From contig CALGRR010000030.1 of NCBI GenBank assembly GCA_937880805.1, positions 1-11,996 of the forward strand: DNA of 11,996 nt. The letters are read 5' to 3'. The DNA comes from an uncultured Clostridia bacterium. Lineage in GTDB: Bacteria; Bacillota; Clostridia; Oscillospirales; Acutalibacteraceae. This document shows, piece after piece, positions 7,328 to 11,996 of this stretch (positions are counted from its first letter, which is position 1; every line of letters begins with the position of its first letter). The position numbers and the translations under genes are program-made. The notes under the pieces are model-generated. The model saw nothing but the letters and a program-made list of their open reading frames with translations. It was not told where the DNA came from and did no database searches.

Positions 7328-8157
7328 ACCAATTTGAGGGTGCTCTCTTTACTGTCATCAAGCTTTTTCTCAAGCTCTGTTATTTCTGTCTTTAGTGTCT
7401 TATACGCTGCATCATATTTTTTCAGCTTTGTCTTCATCTGCTCAACACCGGGGATGTATTCATCGAGCAACGCTTCGATTTCTGCAACTTTTTTCTTTGC
7501 ATTCAGCGGATTGATTTCCGTCAGTAAGTTCATCAGCATTTCTCTTTGTTTGTTCAGCTTTACGGCTTGTTTGAAAAGTCTCGGCGGAATATGTTCTCTG
7601 CCCGTTTCACTTGCACTTTCGCCCCGTTCCATATCGGGGTATTTCTTCACCATGTGTTTCCAGAATTCATCCTGCCACCAGGTCAGCTTTTTTCTGTTGC
7701 CGACTATGTCTTTCGCACTCAGTCTGCCGTCTTCCGTTATCGGAACGAACGACAGATGCATATGCGGTGTCTTTTCGTCAACATGAATTACCGCCGATAA
7801 GATTCTTTCCTTTGGAACGTATTTCAGAATAAAATTCAGAGCGTGTTCAAAGTATTCTTTGACCTGTGCTTTTTTCTTATCCTTGAAAAATTCGGAACTT
7901 GCCGTTATAAGTGTTTCAACAACTCTTACACTATCCGTTCTTGTTCTGCATCCGACCTCGGTAATCTGTTTTTCGTCTTGCGCACGGTATTTGCCGTTCG
8001 GTTTAACAAGATGGAAATTGTATTTGCTCCTTTCAGTATCGACATCGGGATTACTCGCATAATTTTCTTTCGTGCGCTCGTTATGTGCTTCAATCCTGCC
8101 GATTTCGGGACCCTTGTATTTTGCAAATCTCAGTATTCCGTATTGCGGTTTTGTCAT
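7324..8157 (-). CDS. MobV/Mob_Pre family relaxase, C-terminally shortened
   Basis: A 277-aa plasmid mobilization and recombination relaxase that would nick and covalently bind oriT. Motif I is seen in EAHNERTKENY, where His25 is the likely nucleophile as in MobM-type enzymes. Motif III is HVDEKTPHMH (His125, Asp127, Glu128, His132, His134), the metal site. Residues about 200-268 form a Lys/Glu-rich coiled coil. Family members are commonly longer (over 350 aa); here the frame ends abruptly at KESTLKLV where integrase sequence begins, so the C-terminus is probably lost by deletion. The nicking domain looks intact. Its start overlaps the upstream gene stop by ATGA, implying coupled translation. 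A matching oriT core lies at 11392-11416. Confidence 0.9.
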   Translation of the reverse strand: MTKPQYGILRFAKYKGPEIGRIEAHNERTKENYASNPDVDTERSKYNFHLVKPNGKYRAQDEKQITEVGCRTRTDSVRVVETLITASSEFFKDKKKAQVKEYFEHALNFILKYVPKERILSAVIHVDEKTPHMHLSFVPITEDGRLSAKDIVGNRKKLTWWQDEFWKHMVKKYPDMERGESASETGREHIPPRLFKQAVKLNKQREMLMNLLTEINPLNAKKKVAEIEALLDEYIPGVEQMKTKLKKYDAAYKTLKTEITELEKKLDDSKESTLKLV

Positions 8158-8516
8158 CTTTCACCTTCTTTCTTTTCTCGGTATTTACGGACTCTTGCCA
8201 CATTCATGATTCTCTGAGCCTCTTTTCTGCAAGACTCGGAACAATAAACTTTTCTGCCGTCATATGCAAATTTCTTTCCGCAATTTTTACAGCTTTTCAA
8301 ATGCTTATCGAAGAAAACTGCTTCAAGTTCTGGGTCAAGCGGTAAAACTGAATCACGGAAGTATCGGCATATTTTGTCGTTTGCGAAATGTTTTGTGAAC
8401 ATATAGCAATCGCATTCAAGCGGCAGACAGCCGTAATCTTTTCTGTAGTTGGCACAACATCCGACCACAAGTTTTTTGATTTTATGTTTCTCTTTATCGG
8501 TCAATTCTCTTGACAT
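8154..8516 (-). CDS. Cysteine-rich VLP domain protein
   Basis: A 120-aa protein with ten cysteines. An N-terminal part has CC at 20-21, Cys30, Cys35, Cys37 and Cys50, followed by the family signature RDSVLPLDPELE (VLPLD at 57-61). A C-terminal zinc-ribbon-like CxxC...CxxxC (Cys76, Cys79, Cys92, Cys96) precedes a basic tail suited to nucleic acid binding. Proteins of this type are recurrently found beside Mob_Pre relaxases in Firmicute mobile elements; their role is not established, and an accessory part in mobilization is my inference. ATG 8516 is chosen because AAAGGAGGT lies six bases upstream; the frame remains open to 8606 without a comparable signal. It overlaps the relaxase start by four bases. 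Confidence 0.82.
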   Translation of the reverse strand: MSRELTDKEKHKIKKLVVGCCANYRKDYGCLPLECDCYMFTKHFANDKICRYFRDSVLPLDPELEAVFFDKHLKSCKNCGKKFAYDGRKVYCSESCRKEAQRIMNVARVRKYREKKEGER

Positions 8517-8632
8517 TTTCAGACCTCCTTTCTTTGGATGCGCACTGTCCGAATTACATTTTAGCGGAGAAGTGTAGCCCAAAGTTGAAATCTTGCAGAA
8601 CATCAAAATAAGTTGCGTGCAGAAATGTAATA

Positions 8633-8646
8633 TTGCAAAAATGCAA
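8633..8646. repeat. Inverted repeat TTGCA/TGCAA in the divergent promoter region
   Basis: TTGCA, four A bases and TGCAA make a 14-bp perfect inverted repeat just upstream of the cargo -35 box and about 120 bp before the VLP gene start. The surroundings (8517-8654) hold only the leader of the VLP-relaxase genes; I find no convincing minus-strand promoter there. It may be a regulator site, or a remnant related to the TTTTGCAAAA words near oriT. Confidence 0.4.
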
Positions 8647-8654
8647 AATTTTTC

Positions 8655-8683
8655 TTGACAAAATTGTTTTAGTTCATTACAAT
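8655..8683 (+). promoter_or_regulatory. Promoter of the DUF4417 cargo operon
   Basis: Perfect TTGACA (8655-8660) and TACAAT (8678-8683) with a 17-bp spacer. Transcription should start at about 8690, exactly where a 22-bp palindrome begins, so the operon is probably strong when derepressed and tightly controlled otherwise. Confidence 0.85.
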
Positions 8684-8689
8684 ATGTAT

Positions 8690-8717
8690 GTAGCGAACAT
8701 TTGTTTGCTACGTTTTT
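8690..8717 (+). promoter_or_regulatory. Near-perfect 22-bp palindrome at the transcription start: operator or attenuator
   Basis: GTAGCGAACA (8690-8699) and TGTTTGCTAC (8702-8711) are complementary at all ten positions counting one G-T wobble, with two T bases in the centre. The central CGAACATTTGTTTG (8694-8707) matches the Gram-positive LexA/DinR box CGAACRNRYGTTYC at 12 of 14 positions. The sequence then runs into G and five T bases (8713-8717), so the RNA could also form an intrinsic terminator within the first 30 nt. It may instead be the operator of the XRE protein encoded at the end of the operon. The sequence alone does not decide between these. Confidence 0.6.
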
Positions 8718-8736
8718 AATTTACGGAGGTTAAATT

Positions 8737-10125
8737 TTGACAGAAGAAAACTATAACTATCGCACAAGCCCTATGTTTTTACGAAACCAATTTAAAGGAG
8801 AAGGCAAGTGGAATATGCCAATTATTCTGAAAACCGACCTAGGATTAACGCCGTTTGATGATCAACGTTTGATTGGTTTTGACAAAATAAAAACAGGAAA
8901 AGATGAACATTACGAAAGAATAGTTCACTTTTTCCTGTATGATTACAAATTCGAGGATATATGGAAAAACCCTGATAAATATATTGATGTACTCAAAAAG
9001 TACAAAGCGGTTTTGTCACCCGATTACAGTATGTATATTGAAATGAATCCCGTTATGCAGTTGTATAACACATTCAGAAACCGTTGGGTCGGGGCATATC
9101 TTGCGGAAAAGGGTATCAAAGTTATTCCGACTGTAAGTTGGGGTCTTGAAAATACATTTGATTTCTGTTTTAATGGTATTGAAAAAGGTTCAACAGTTGC
9201 GGTTTCAACCTATATGGTATCCGAACACGGAAGCCACAAAGACCAAAAGGAGTTTTTCTTAAAAGGCTACAACGAAATGCTCAAACGCATTGAACCTGAG
9301 TTGGTTATCTGTTACACCGCTCCGTTCCCCGAAATGGAAGGCAACATTCTTTTTGTTGACTATGATTTGAGTTCTTGGCAGCATTACGGTGATGACATTG
9401 GTAAATCTGCAAATACAGTGTTTGTTGAAAAATTCGGAGCTGTATCAAACGATTATGTTTCTGAAAGTTCAACAAGGAAACAAATTTACGGATATGTGTT
9501 GCCTGAGTACTTTAAGGGTATGGGAAGTGCTCACGGAGGAAAATGGAAACCTAACAAAGAAGATGATGAAAGATATTTAGGTAAACCCGGCGAGATAAAA
9601 ACAACATGGACTAACACAAAAAACGGAGGATATCGCCGAGATACAAAAATAGGAAATGATGGGCGTGCTGAAAAAGAGAGGCATTATACTGACCACAGAA
9701 AGCCTTGGAAACACTCAAAAATCCATGATCATATTTTTTCTTGGGACTCTGAAACGGGAATACCTAACCCTGATTTTGAGCGAATTAATTATGAGGGCGA
9801 TGTTCCTGAATTTAAATCAAAAGGAGATATCTTTATGGAAACCCAAAAAATCAATACTTTTCCCTATGAAACATTTGAAACAATAAGCAATTTTAAACGC
9901 AGCGTCAGCCACGGAGCTGAAATTGAATTGGTGTGGAAAGATATAATTTATTCGATTACTCATGTAGAAAACAACAAAATCAGTATCTGTCAGGCATATA
10001 AGCAGGAAACAGAAAAACTTTATGATACCGCAGATGAACTTTTGACATATCTGCTTCAAACGGGTGAAACACTTAAGGAAGTAATAACAAAAGCTGAAAT
10101 ATCAGATTGTACTCTATATCTGTAA
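8737..10125 (+). CDS. DUF4417 protein with His-rich toxin-like segment and C-terminal small-protein domain
   Basis: A 462-aa protein of unknown function with three parts. Residues about 13-215 match the DUF4417 family (FKGEGKWNMPII, LIGFDK, VHFFLYDYKFEDIW, YKAVLSPDYSMY, YNTFRNRWVGAY, IPTVSWG, CFNGIEKGSTVAVST). Residues about 265-355 are Gly/Lys/His-rich (LGKPGEIKTTW, GNDGRAEKERHYTDH, KHSKIHDHIFSWD), with clustered His and Asp reminiscent of polymorphic-toxin or phage-associated modules; no nuclease motif is proven. Residues about 375-462 are homologous to the entire next protein. The start is TTG 8737, six bases after GGAGGT. AAGGAG and an in-frame ATG (Met367, position 9835) occur inside, so the last domain may also be made separately. 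First gene of a three-gene operon. No signal peptide or membrane segment is seen. Confidence 0.78.
   Translation: MTEENYNYRTSPMFLRNQFKGEGKWNMPIILKTDLGLTPFDDQRLIGFDKIKTGKDEHYERIVHFFLYDYKFEDIWKNPDKYIDVLKKYKAVLSPDYSMYIEMNPVMQLYNTFRNRWVGAYLAEKGIKVIPTVSWGLENTFDFCFNGIEKGSTVAVSTYMVSEHGSHKDQKEFFLKGYNEMLKRIEPELVICYTAPFPEMEGNILFVDYDLSSWQHYGDDIGKSANTVFVEKFGAVSNDYVSESSTRKQIYGYVLPEYFKGMGSAHGGKWKPNKEDDERYLGKPGEIKTTWTNTKNGGYRRDTKIGNDGRAEKERHYTDHRKPWKHSKIHDHIFSWDSETGIPNPDFERINYEGDVPEFKSKGDIFMETQKINTFPYETFETISNFKRSVSHGAEIELVWKDIIYSITHVENNKISICQAYKQETEKLYDTADELLTYLLQTGETLKEVITKAEISDCTLYL
9821..9837 (+). promoter_or_regulatory. Internal ribosome binding site and start inside the DUF4417 gene
   Basis: AAGGAG (9821-9826) stands eight bases before an in-frame ATG (9835-9837). 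Translation from here would give a 96-aa protein (beginning METQKINTF) about the size of, and homologous to, the 90-aa protein encoded next. The signal is as good as those of the annotated genes around it. Confidence 0.6.
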
Positions 10126-10137
10126 GAAGGAATAAAT

Positions 10138-10410
10138 ATGATTATTTTCGGAAATAAAGACGAACTTCAGTTTGAAAGCATAAATGATTTTAAATGGTGC
10201 TTAAAATGTGGCGGTGAAATCGAATTTGATTGGAACGGAAAATCCTACGGAATTGGTCACGATGAAAAAGGAATTGTGCTTTATGAAGCAAACAATTCTA
10301 AAAGTGAGAAATTTTTCGAAACCGCAGATGATATTCTTGATGAGATTTTTGACGGTCAAAAACTTCGAAAAATAATCAAAGATATAGATGTTACTGTGAG
10401 AACAATTTAA
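10138..10410 (+). CDS. Small protein homologous to the C-terminal domain of the preceding protein
   Basis: A 90-aa acidic, soluble protein without a recognised function. It aligns along its length with residues about 380-462 of the preceding protein: FESINDFK with FETISNFK, GGEIEFDW with GAEIELVW, SYGIGH with IYSITH, ETADDILDEI with DTADELLTYL, and a closing LRKIIKDI with LKEVITKA. The predicted layout is a helix, beta strands and two C-terminal helices. It follows the large gene by 12 bp with an AAGGA ribosome binding site and precedes the XRE gene by 18 bp. Its size, acidity and position after an effector-like gene resemble immunity proteins, but this is inference; an alternative is a duplicated accessory subunit. 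Confidence 0.75.
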   Translation: MIIFGNKDELQFESINDFKWCLKCGGEIEFDWNGKSYGIGHDEKGIVLYEANNSKSEKFFETADDILDEIFDGQKLRKIIKDIDVTVRTI

Positions 10411-10428
10411 CAATACAAGGAGAAATAA

Positions 10429-11223
10429 ATGTCAAACATTCCAAAAGATTTACCTGAAAGAATTAAATATCTGCGTGAACAAAAAGAGATAAGTCAATCC
10501 GATCTTGCCAAAAGAATCGGCATTGATGCATCAAGACTCAGCCGTATTGAAAATGGTGAGATTCAGAAAGTCAGCGATGATGTTGTTCTCGCAATCGCAC
10601 AGATTTTTGAAGTGTCAACCGATTTCCTTCTCGGTGTTACCGATGACCCCGTGCCGTCAAACTTTCATATCAACGAACTCGGATTATCCGTCGATGCCGC
10701 AAAGAAAATTTACAGCGGCGAAGTTGATGTTGATATTCTGAACATACTTATCGAAAACAAAGATTTCGGTATGCTCACAAAAATGATTTCCGCATATTTT
10801 ACCGATACAACTGACGCCGCAATCGCTTCGCAGAATCAGATTCTGAAAATGGTCGGTGAGATTCTCGGTGATGCGGTTGACGATGACGTTCTTGCTCAAA
10901 TCAATCTTGCAAAGATTCAGAATCAGCAAAACGACCTCATCGCAATTCAGAGAGGTTTTACATCAATTCTCAAAAACATAAAAGAGAAAATGAACACGGG
11001 AATGAAAAAATCTCAGAAGATGACCGCAGAGATTTTTGAGCAAATCCGAAACAATCTTTCAAGAGGCAAAGGTGCTCTGCCATACAGAATCATAACAGCA
11101 GAAAAAATGGTTGATTCCGTCATCGGCGCAATGGGAAATATCGGCGGTGCAACGCAAGAAATGAAAGACGATTTGCATAAAGCACTTATGCCGTTCTTCT
11201 TGCTGGCTGCAAAGAAAAAATAA
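10429..11223 (+). CDS. XRE-family transcriptional regulator
   Basis: A 264-aa protein with an N-terminal Cro/C1-type helix-turn-helix domain (residues about 9-70: LPERIKYLREQKEISQSDLA, then RIGIDASRLSRIENG and STDFLLGVTDDP). A long helical C-terminal region (about 80-264) has no recognised domain; it probably mediates oligomerisation or signal sensing. The sequence ends in a basic AAKKK. AAGGAG lies upstream of ATG 10429. As last gene of the cargo operon it is the natural candidate to repress the operon promoter through the palindrome at 8690-8711. It is larger than minimal XRE repressors of about 70-120 aa, so it may respond to a specific signal. No metallopeptidase motif (HExxH) of the ImmA type is present here or nearby. 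Confidence 0.88.
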   Translation: MSNIPKDLPERIKYLREQKEISQSDLAKRIGIDASRLSRIENGEIQKVSDDVVLAIAQIFEVSTDFLLGVTDDPVPSNFHINELGLSVDAAKKIYSGEVDVDILNILIENKDFGMLTKMISAYFTDTTDAAIASQNQILKMVGEILGDAVDDDVLAQINLAKIQNQQNDLIAIQRGFTSILKNIKEKMNTGMKKSQKMTAEIFEQIRNNLSRGKGALPYRIITAEKMVDSVIGAMGNIGGATQEMKDDLHKALMPFFLLAAKKK

Positions 11224-11391
11224 AACTTGCTTTCCGCTGCGGCGGAGAGTCTTATATACCGTTTGTTCCTTCTCCGAGCAGTCAGAAAAACAAATTTTTC
11301 TGTTCTTCCCTGAACTTATCTGCCCGCTCTGCGCCGAAGAAAACTCTGCTGTCATGTAAGGCGACAGACATCCTTTTCACCGCCGACGGAA
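11224..11391. other. Non-coding stretch between cargo operon and oriT
   Basis: No convincing gene is seen. It holds a GC-rich hairpin TCCGC/GCGGA (11233-11246, loop TGCG) ten bases after the XRE stop but lacking a T tract, and an AT-rich perfect hairpin CAGAAAAA/TTTTTCTG (11283-11302, loop CAAA) followed by TTCTT, which could be a weak terminator. A CTGTC/GACAG pair lies at 11349-11367. This is probably part of the ancestral mobilization origin region. Confidence 0.4.
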
Positions 11392-11416
11392 CAAAGGTAT
11401 AACACACTAGACTTTG
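11392..11416 (-). other. MobV-type origin of transfer (oriT core)
   Basis: Read on the minus strand the site contains AAAGTCTAGTGTGTTATAC, which matches the oriT core of the pMV158 family (AAAGTATAGTGTGTTATAC, as I recall it) at all but one position, including the nick sequence TAGTGTG/TTA. Flanking CAAAG (11392-11396) and CTTTG (11412-11416) form the expected inverted repeat around the nick. The predicted nick on the minus strand is between 11403 and 11402. It is the right partner for the MobV relaxase at 7324-8157 and has the same orientation, but lies about 3 kb from it instead of directly upstream as in pMV158. The cargo operon occupies the space between. Confidence 0.82.
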
Positions 11417-11435
11417 CGTGCCGCAAAATCGTGTG

Positions 11436-11460
11436 CCAAAAGGAGATTTTCTCCCTTTGG
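11436..11460. repeat. Strong hairpin beside oriT
   Basis: CCAAAAGGAGA (11436-11446) and TCTCCCTTTGG (11450-11460) pair over 11 positions with one A-C mismatch and a TTT loop. It lies 20 bp from the oriT inverted repeat, where MobV origins often carry further inverted repeats used for relaxase recognition or strand conversion. Confidence 0.6.
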
Positions 11461-11482
11461 ATACCCACTTGTGCCGATTGTT

Positions 11483-11569
11483 GTGTGTACACACTTTGAA
11501 ATTTTTGCAAAACCGCACCTGCAAAAATCCAACCGCATACACAAAAATTTTGCAAAAACAAATCCGCAA
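11483..11569. repeat. Palindromes and GCAAAA/CCGCA repeats beyond oriT
   Basis: A perfect 12-bp palindrome GTGTGTACACAC (11483-11494) is followed by two copies of the palindrome TTTTGCAAAA (11503-11512 and 11548-11557), and by three GCAAAA words each followed within 0-7 bp by CCGCA (pairs at 11507-11517, 11521-11537 and 11552-11569). The stretch is AT-rich and non-coding. It could be protein-binding repeats of the mobilization origin or a relic of a replication origin; no replication gene accompanies it. Confidence 0.45.
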
Positions 11570-11654
11570 AATTCAATCGTCACCTTCATTTTCCTCGGCA
11601 AGTATGCAACAACTTTTTACATAAAATCAAAAATTTTATAAGCCTCAAAAAATG

Positions 11655-11708
11655 AAAAAAGTCCAAAAATCTTCTCTCGTAATCAGAGAAATTTTCGGAC
11701 TTTTATTT
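11655..11708. terminator. Long bidirectional terminator-like hairpin
   Basis: AAAAGTCC (11657-11664), AAAAT and TTCTCT pair with AGAGAA, ATTTT and GGACTTTT (11685-11704), giving a stem of about 19 pairs with one mismatch, one bulged C and a 7-nt loop. T runs follow on both strands (ACTTTTATTT on plus; six T bases on minus), so it can stop transcription in either direction. It probably closes the element on its right side. Confidence 0.75.
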
Positions 11709-11722
11709 ATCTATGGAGATTT

Positions 11723-11751
11723 ATTTGACTGATTTAAAAATTCAATCAAAT
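11723..11751. repeat. 29-bp imperfect inverted repeat between terminators
   Basis: ATTTGACTGA (11723-11732) and TCAATCAAAT (11742-11751) pair over ten positions with one G-T-type wobble, separated by nine mostly A/T bases. No T tract follows directly. It may be a regulator site or an AT-rich chance palindrome. Confidence 0.35.
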
Positions 11752-11775
11752 AGTTCACTTTGCTTTATCCAAAAC

Positions 11776-11800
11776 CTTACGAAATCGTAAGATTCTTTTT
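11776..11800 (+). terminator. Intrinsic terminator upstream of the response regulator
   Basis: CTTACG (11776-11781) and CGTAAG (11786-11791) with an AAAT loop are followed by a T-rich run ATTCTTTTT. It insulates the response regulator promoter from upstream plus-strand transcription. Confidence 0.75.
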
Positions 11801-11801
11801 A

Positions 11802-11830
11802 TTGAAAAAACATCAGCTTACCTCTATAAT
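11802..11830 (+). promoter_or_regulatory. Promoter of the response regulator gene
   Basis: TTGAAA (11802-11807) and TATAAT (11825-11830) with a 17-bp spacer. A second TATAAT at 11836-11841 has no good -35 partner. Confidence 0.75.
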
Positions 11831-11869
11831 TAAAATATAATTACATGGGATAGCCAAGGGGTGATGAAA

Positions 11870-11996
11870 ATGAAACAGAGAATATTGCTCGTTGAGGACG
11901 ATTCGTTTTTGCGTGACGGATTAACTGAAGTTTTGCAGGGCGAAGGTTATGAGGTTATCAGTGCGGATAACTGTATGAAAGCCCGTGAGCTGATGA
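11870..11996 (+). CDS. Response regulator, N-terminal part (runs off the window)
   Basis: The first 42 codons of a two-component response regulator receiver domain: KQRILLVEDDSFLRDGL has the beta-1 strand and the acidic pair Asp9/Asp10 (with Glu8) that binds magnesium, followed by helix 1 and EGYEVISADN for strand 2. The phospho-accepting Asp, expected near residue 53, lies beyond the window edge, as does any output domain. ATG 11870 is preferred over ATG 11864 because AAGGGGTGA (11856-11864) is correctly spaced for the former. OmpR-type regulators begin like this, but the subclass cannot be told. It has its own promoter and terminator-insulated upstream region. Confidence 0.88.
   Translation, partial: MKQRILLVEDDSFLRDGLTEVLQGEGYEVISADNCMKARELM

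Larger units (their letters stand above)
6936..11706. mobile_element. Decayed MobV-type mobilizable element next to tRNA-Lys
   Basis: Between the tRNA-Lys and the response regulator promoter lie a tyrosine integrase stump, a MobV relaxase, its overlapping cysteine-rich partner, a divergent three-gene cargo operon and a MobV oriT core. Together these define an integrative mobilizable element or integrated plasmid that would need a helper conjugation system, since no type IV secretion genes are present. No second copy of the tRNA 3' end is visible, so the right edge is approximate; I place it near the long hairpin at 11657-11704. No replication protein is encoded. The broken integrase suggests it can no longer excise by its own enzyme. 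Confidence 0.65.

Noticed and set aside
7334..8345. Plus-strand frames opposite the relaxase and VLP genes
   Set aside because: Products are Phe/Ser/Cys-rich shadows of Lys/Glu-rich coding sequence on the other strand.
10429..11223. ImmR/ImmA-type regulation of the element
   Set aside because: An XRE protein is present but no ImmA-like HExxH metallopeptidase is encoded next to it.
11059..11641. Several open frames of 60-100 codons on both strands around oriT
   Set aside because: They overlap each other, the XRE gene, oriT and hairpins, have no good ribosome binding sites and low-complexity products; they are chance frames.
11224..11776. Duplicate of the tRNA-Lys 3' end as right attachment site
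   Set aside because: I looked for the T-arm and acceptor words (TTCGAATC, ATGGATCACC) in the right-hand region and found none, so a right att site cannot be claimed.

Overview
The window looks like chromosome of an anaerobic, low-to-moderate-GC Firmicute of the class Clostridia (Oscillospiraceae/Ruminococcaceae-like, probably a gut organism). The basis is near-consensus sigma-A promoters with 17-bp spacers, strong AGGAGG-type ribosome binding sites, Clostridia-type protein families and a Firmicute-type mobilizable element. Species was not determined.

Positions 1-3060 hold housekeeping genes. A row of four small DNA hairpins joined by ACTTCAC-type linkers (1-99) lies behind a minus-strand histidine phosphatase (104-784). 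Divergent from it are thiamine pyrophosphokinase (911-1522) and a secreted purple-acid-phosphatase-like metallophosphoesterase (1588-3012) with its own promoter and a strong terminator.

Positions 3070-6662 hold a minus-strand operon iolB-iolD-iolE for three central steps of myo-inositol catabolism. It is driven by one promoter flanked by two ATATATAG-containing boxes. The other iol genes are not in the window.

Positions 6800-6980 hold a tRNA-Lys(UUU) gene with its own promoter and terminator. Directly behind it begins a decayed mobilizable element, about 6936 to about 11.7 kb. It contains the C-terminal stump of a tyrosine integrase, a MobV/Mob_Pre relaxase cut short where it meets that stump, and a cysteine-rich VLP-type protein overlapping the relaxase start. 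About 3 kb away, at 11392-11416, lies a near-exact MobV-type oriT core. Between the mobilization genes and oriT sits a divergent cargo operon: a DUF4417 protein with a His-rich, toxin-like segment and a third C-terminal domain, a 90-aa protein homologous to that third domain, and an XRE-family regulator.

The cargo operon is the most interesting part. Its promoter is followed at the expected transcription start by a near-perfect 22-bp palindrome that resembles both a Gram-positive LexA box and an intrinsic terminator. The C-terminal domain of the large protein is preceded in frame by a strong internal ribosome binding site and ATG, as if two genes had fused by losing a stop codon. The layout (effector-like protein, repeated small immunity-like domain, regulator) resembles a toxin-immunity or defence cassette, but the function is inferred only.

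The window ends with a terminator, a good promoter and the first 42 codons of a response regulator (11870 to the end), probably resident chromosome.
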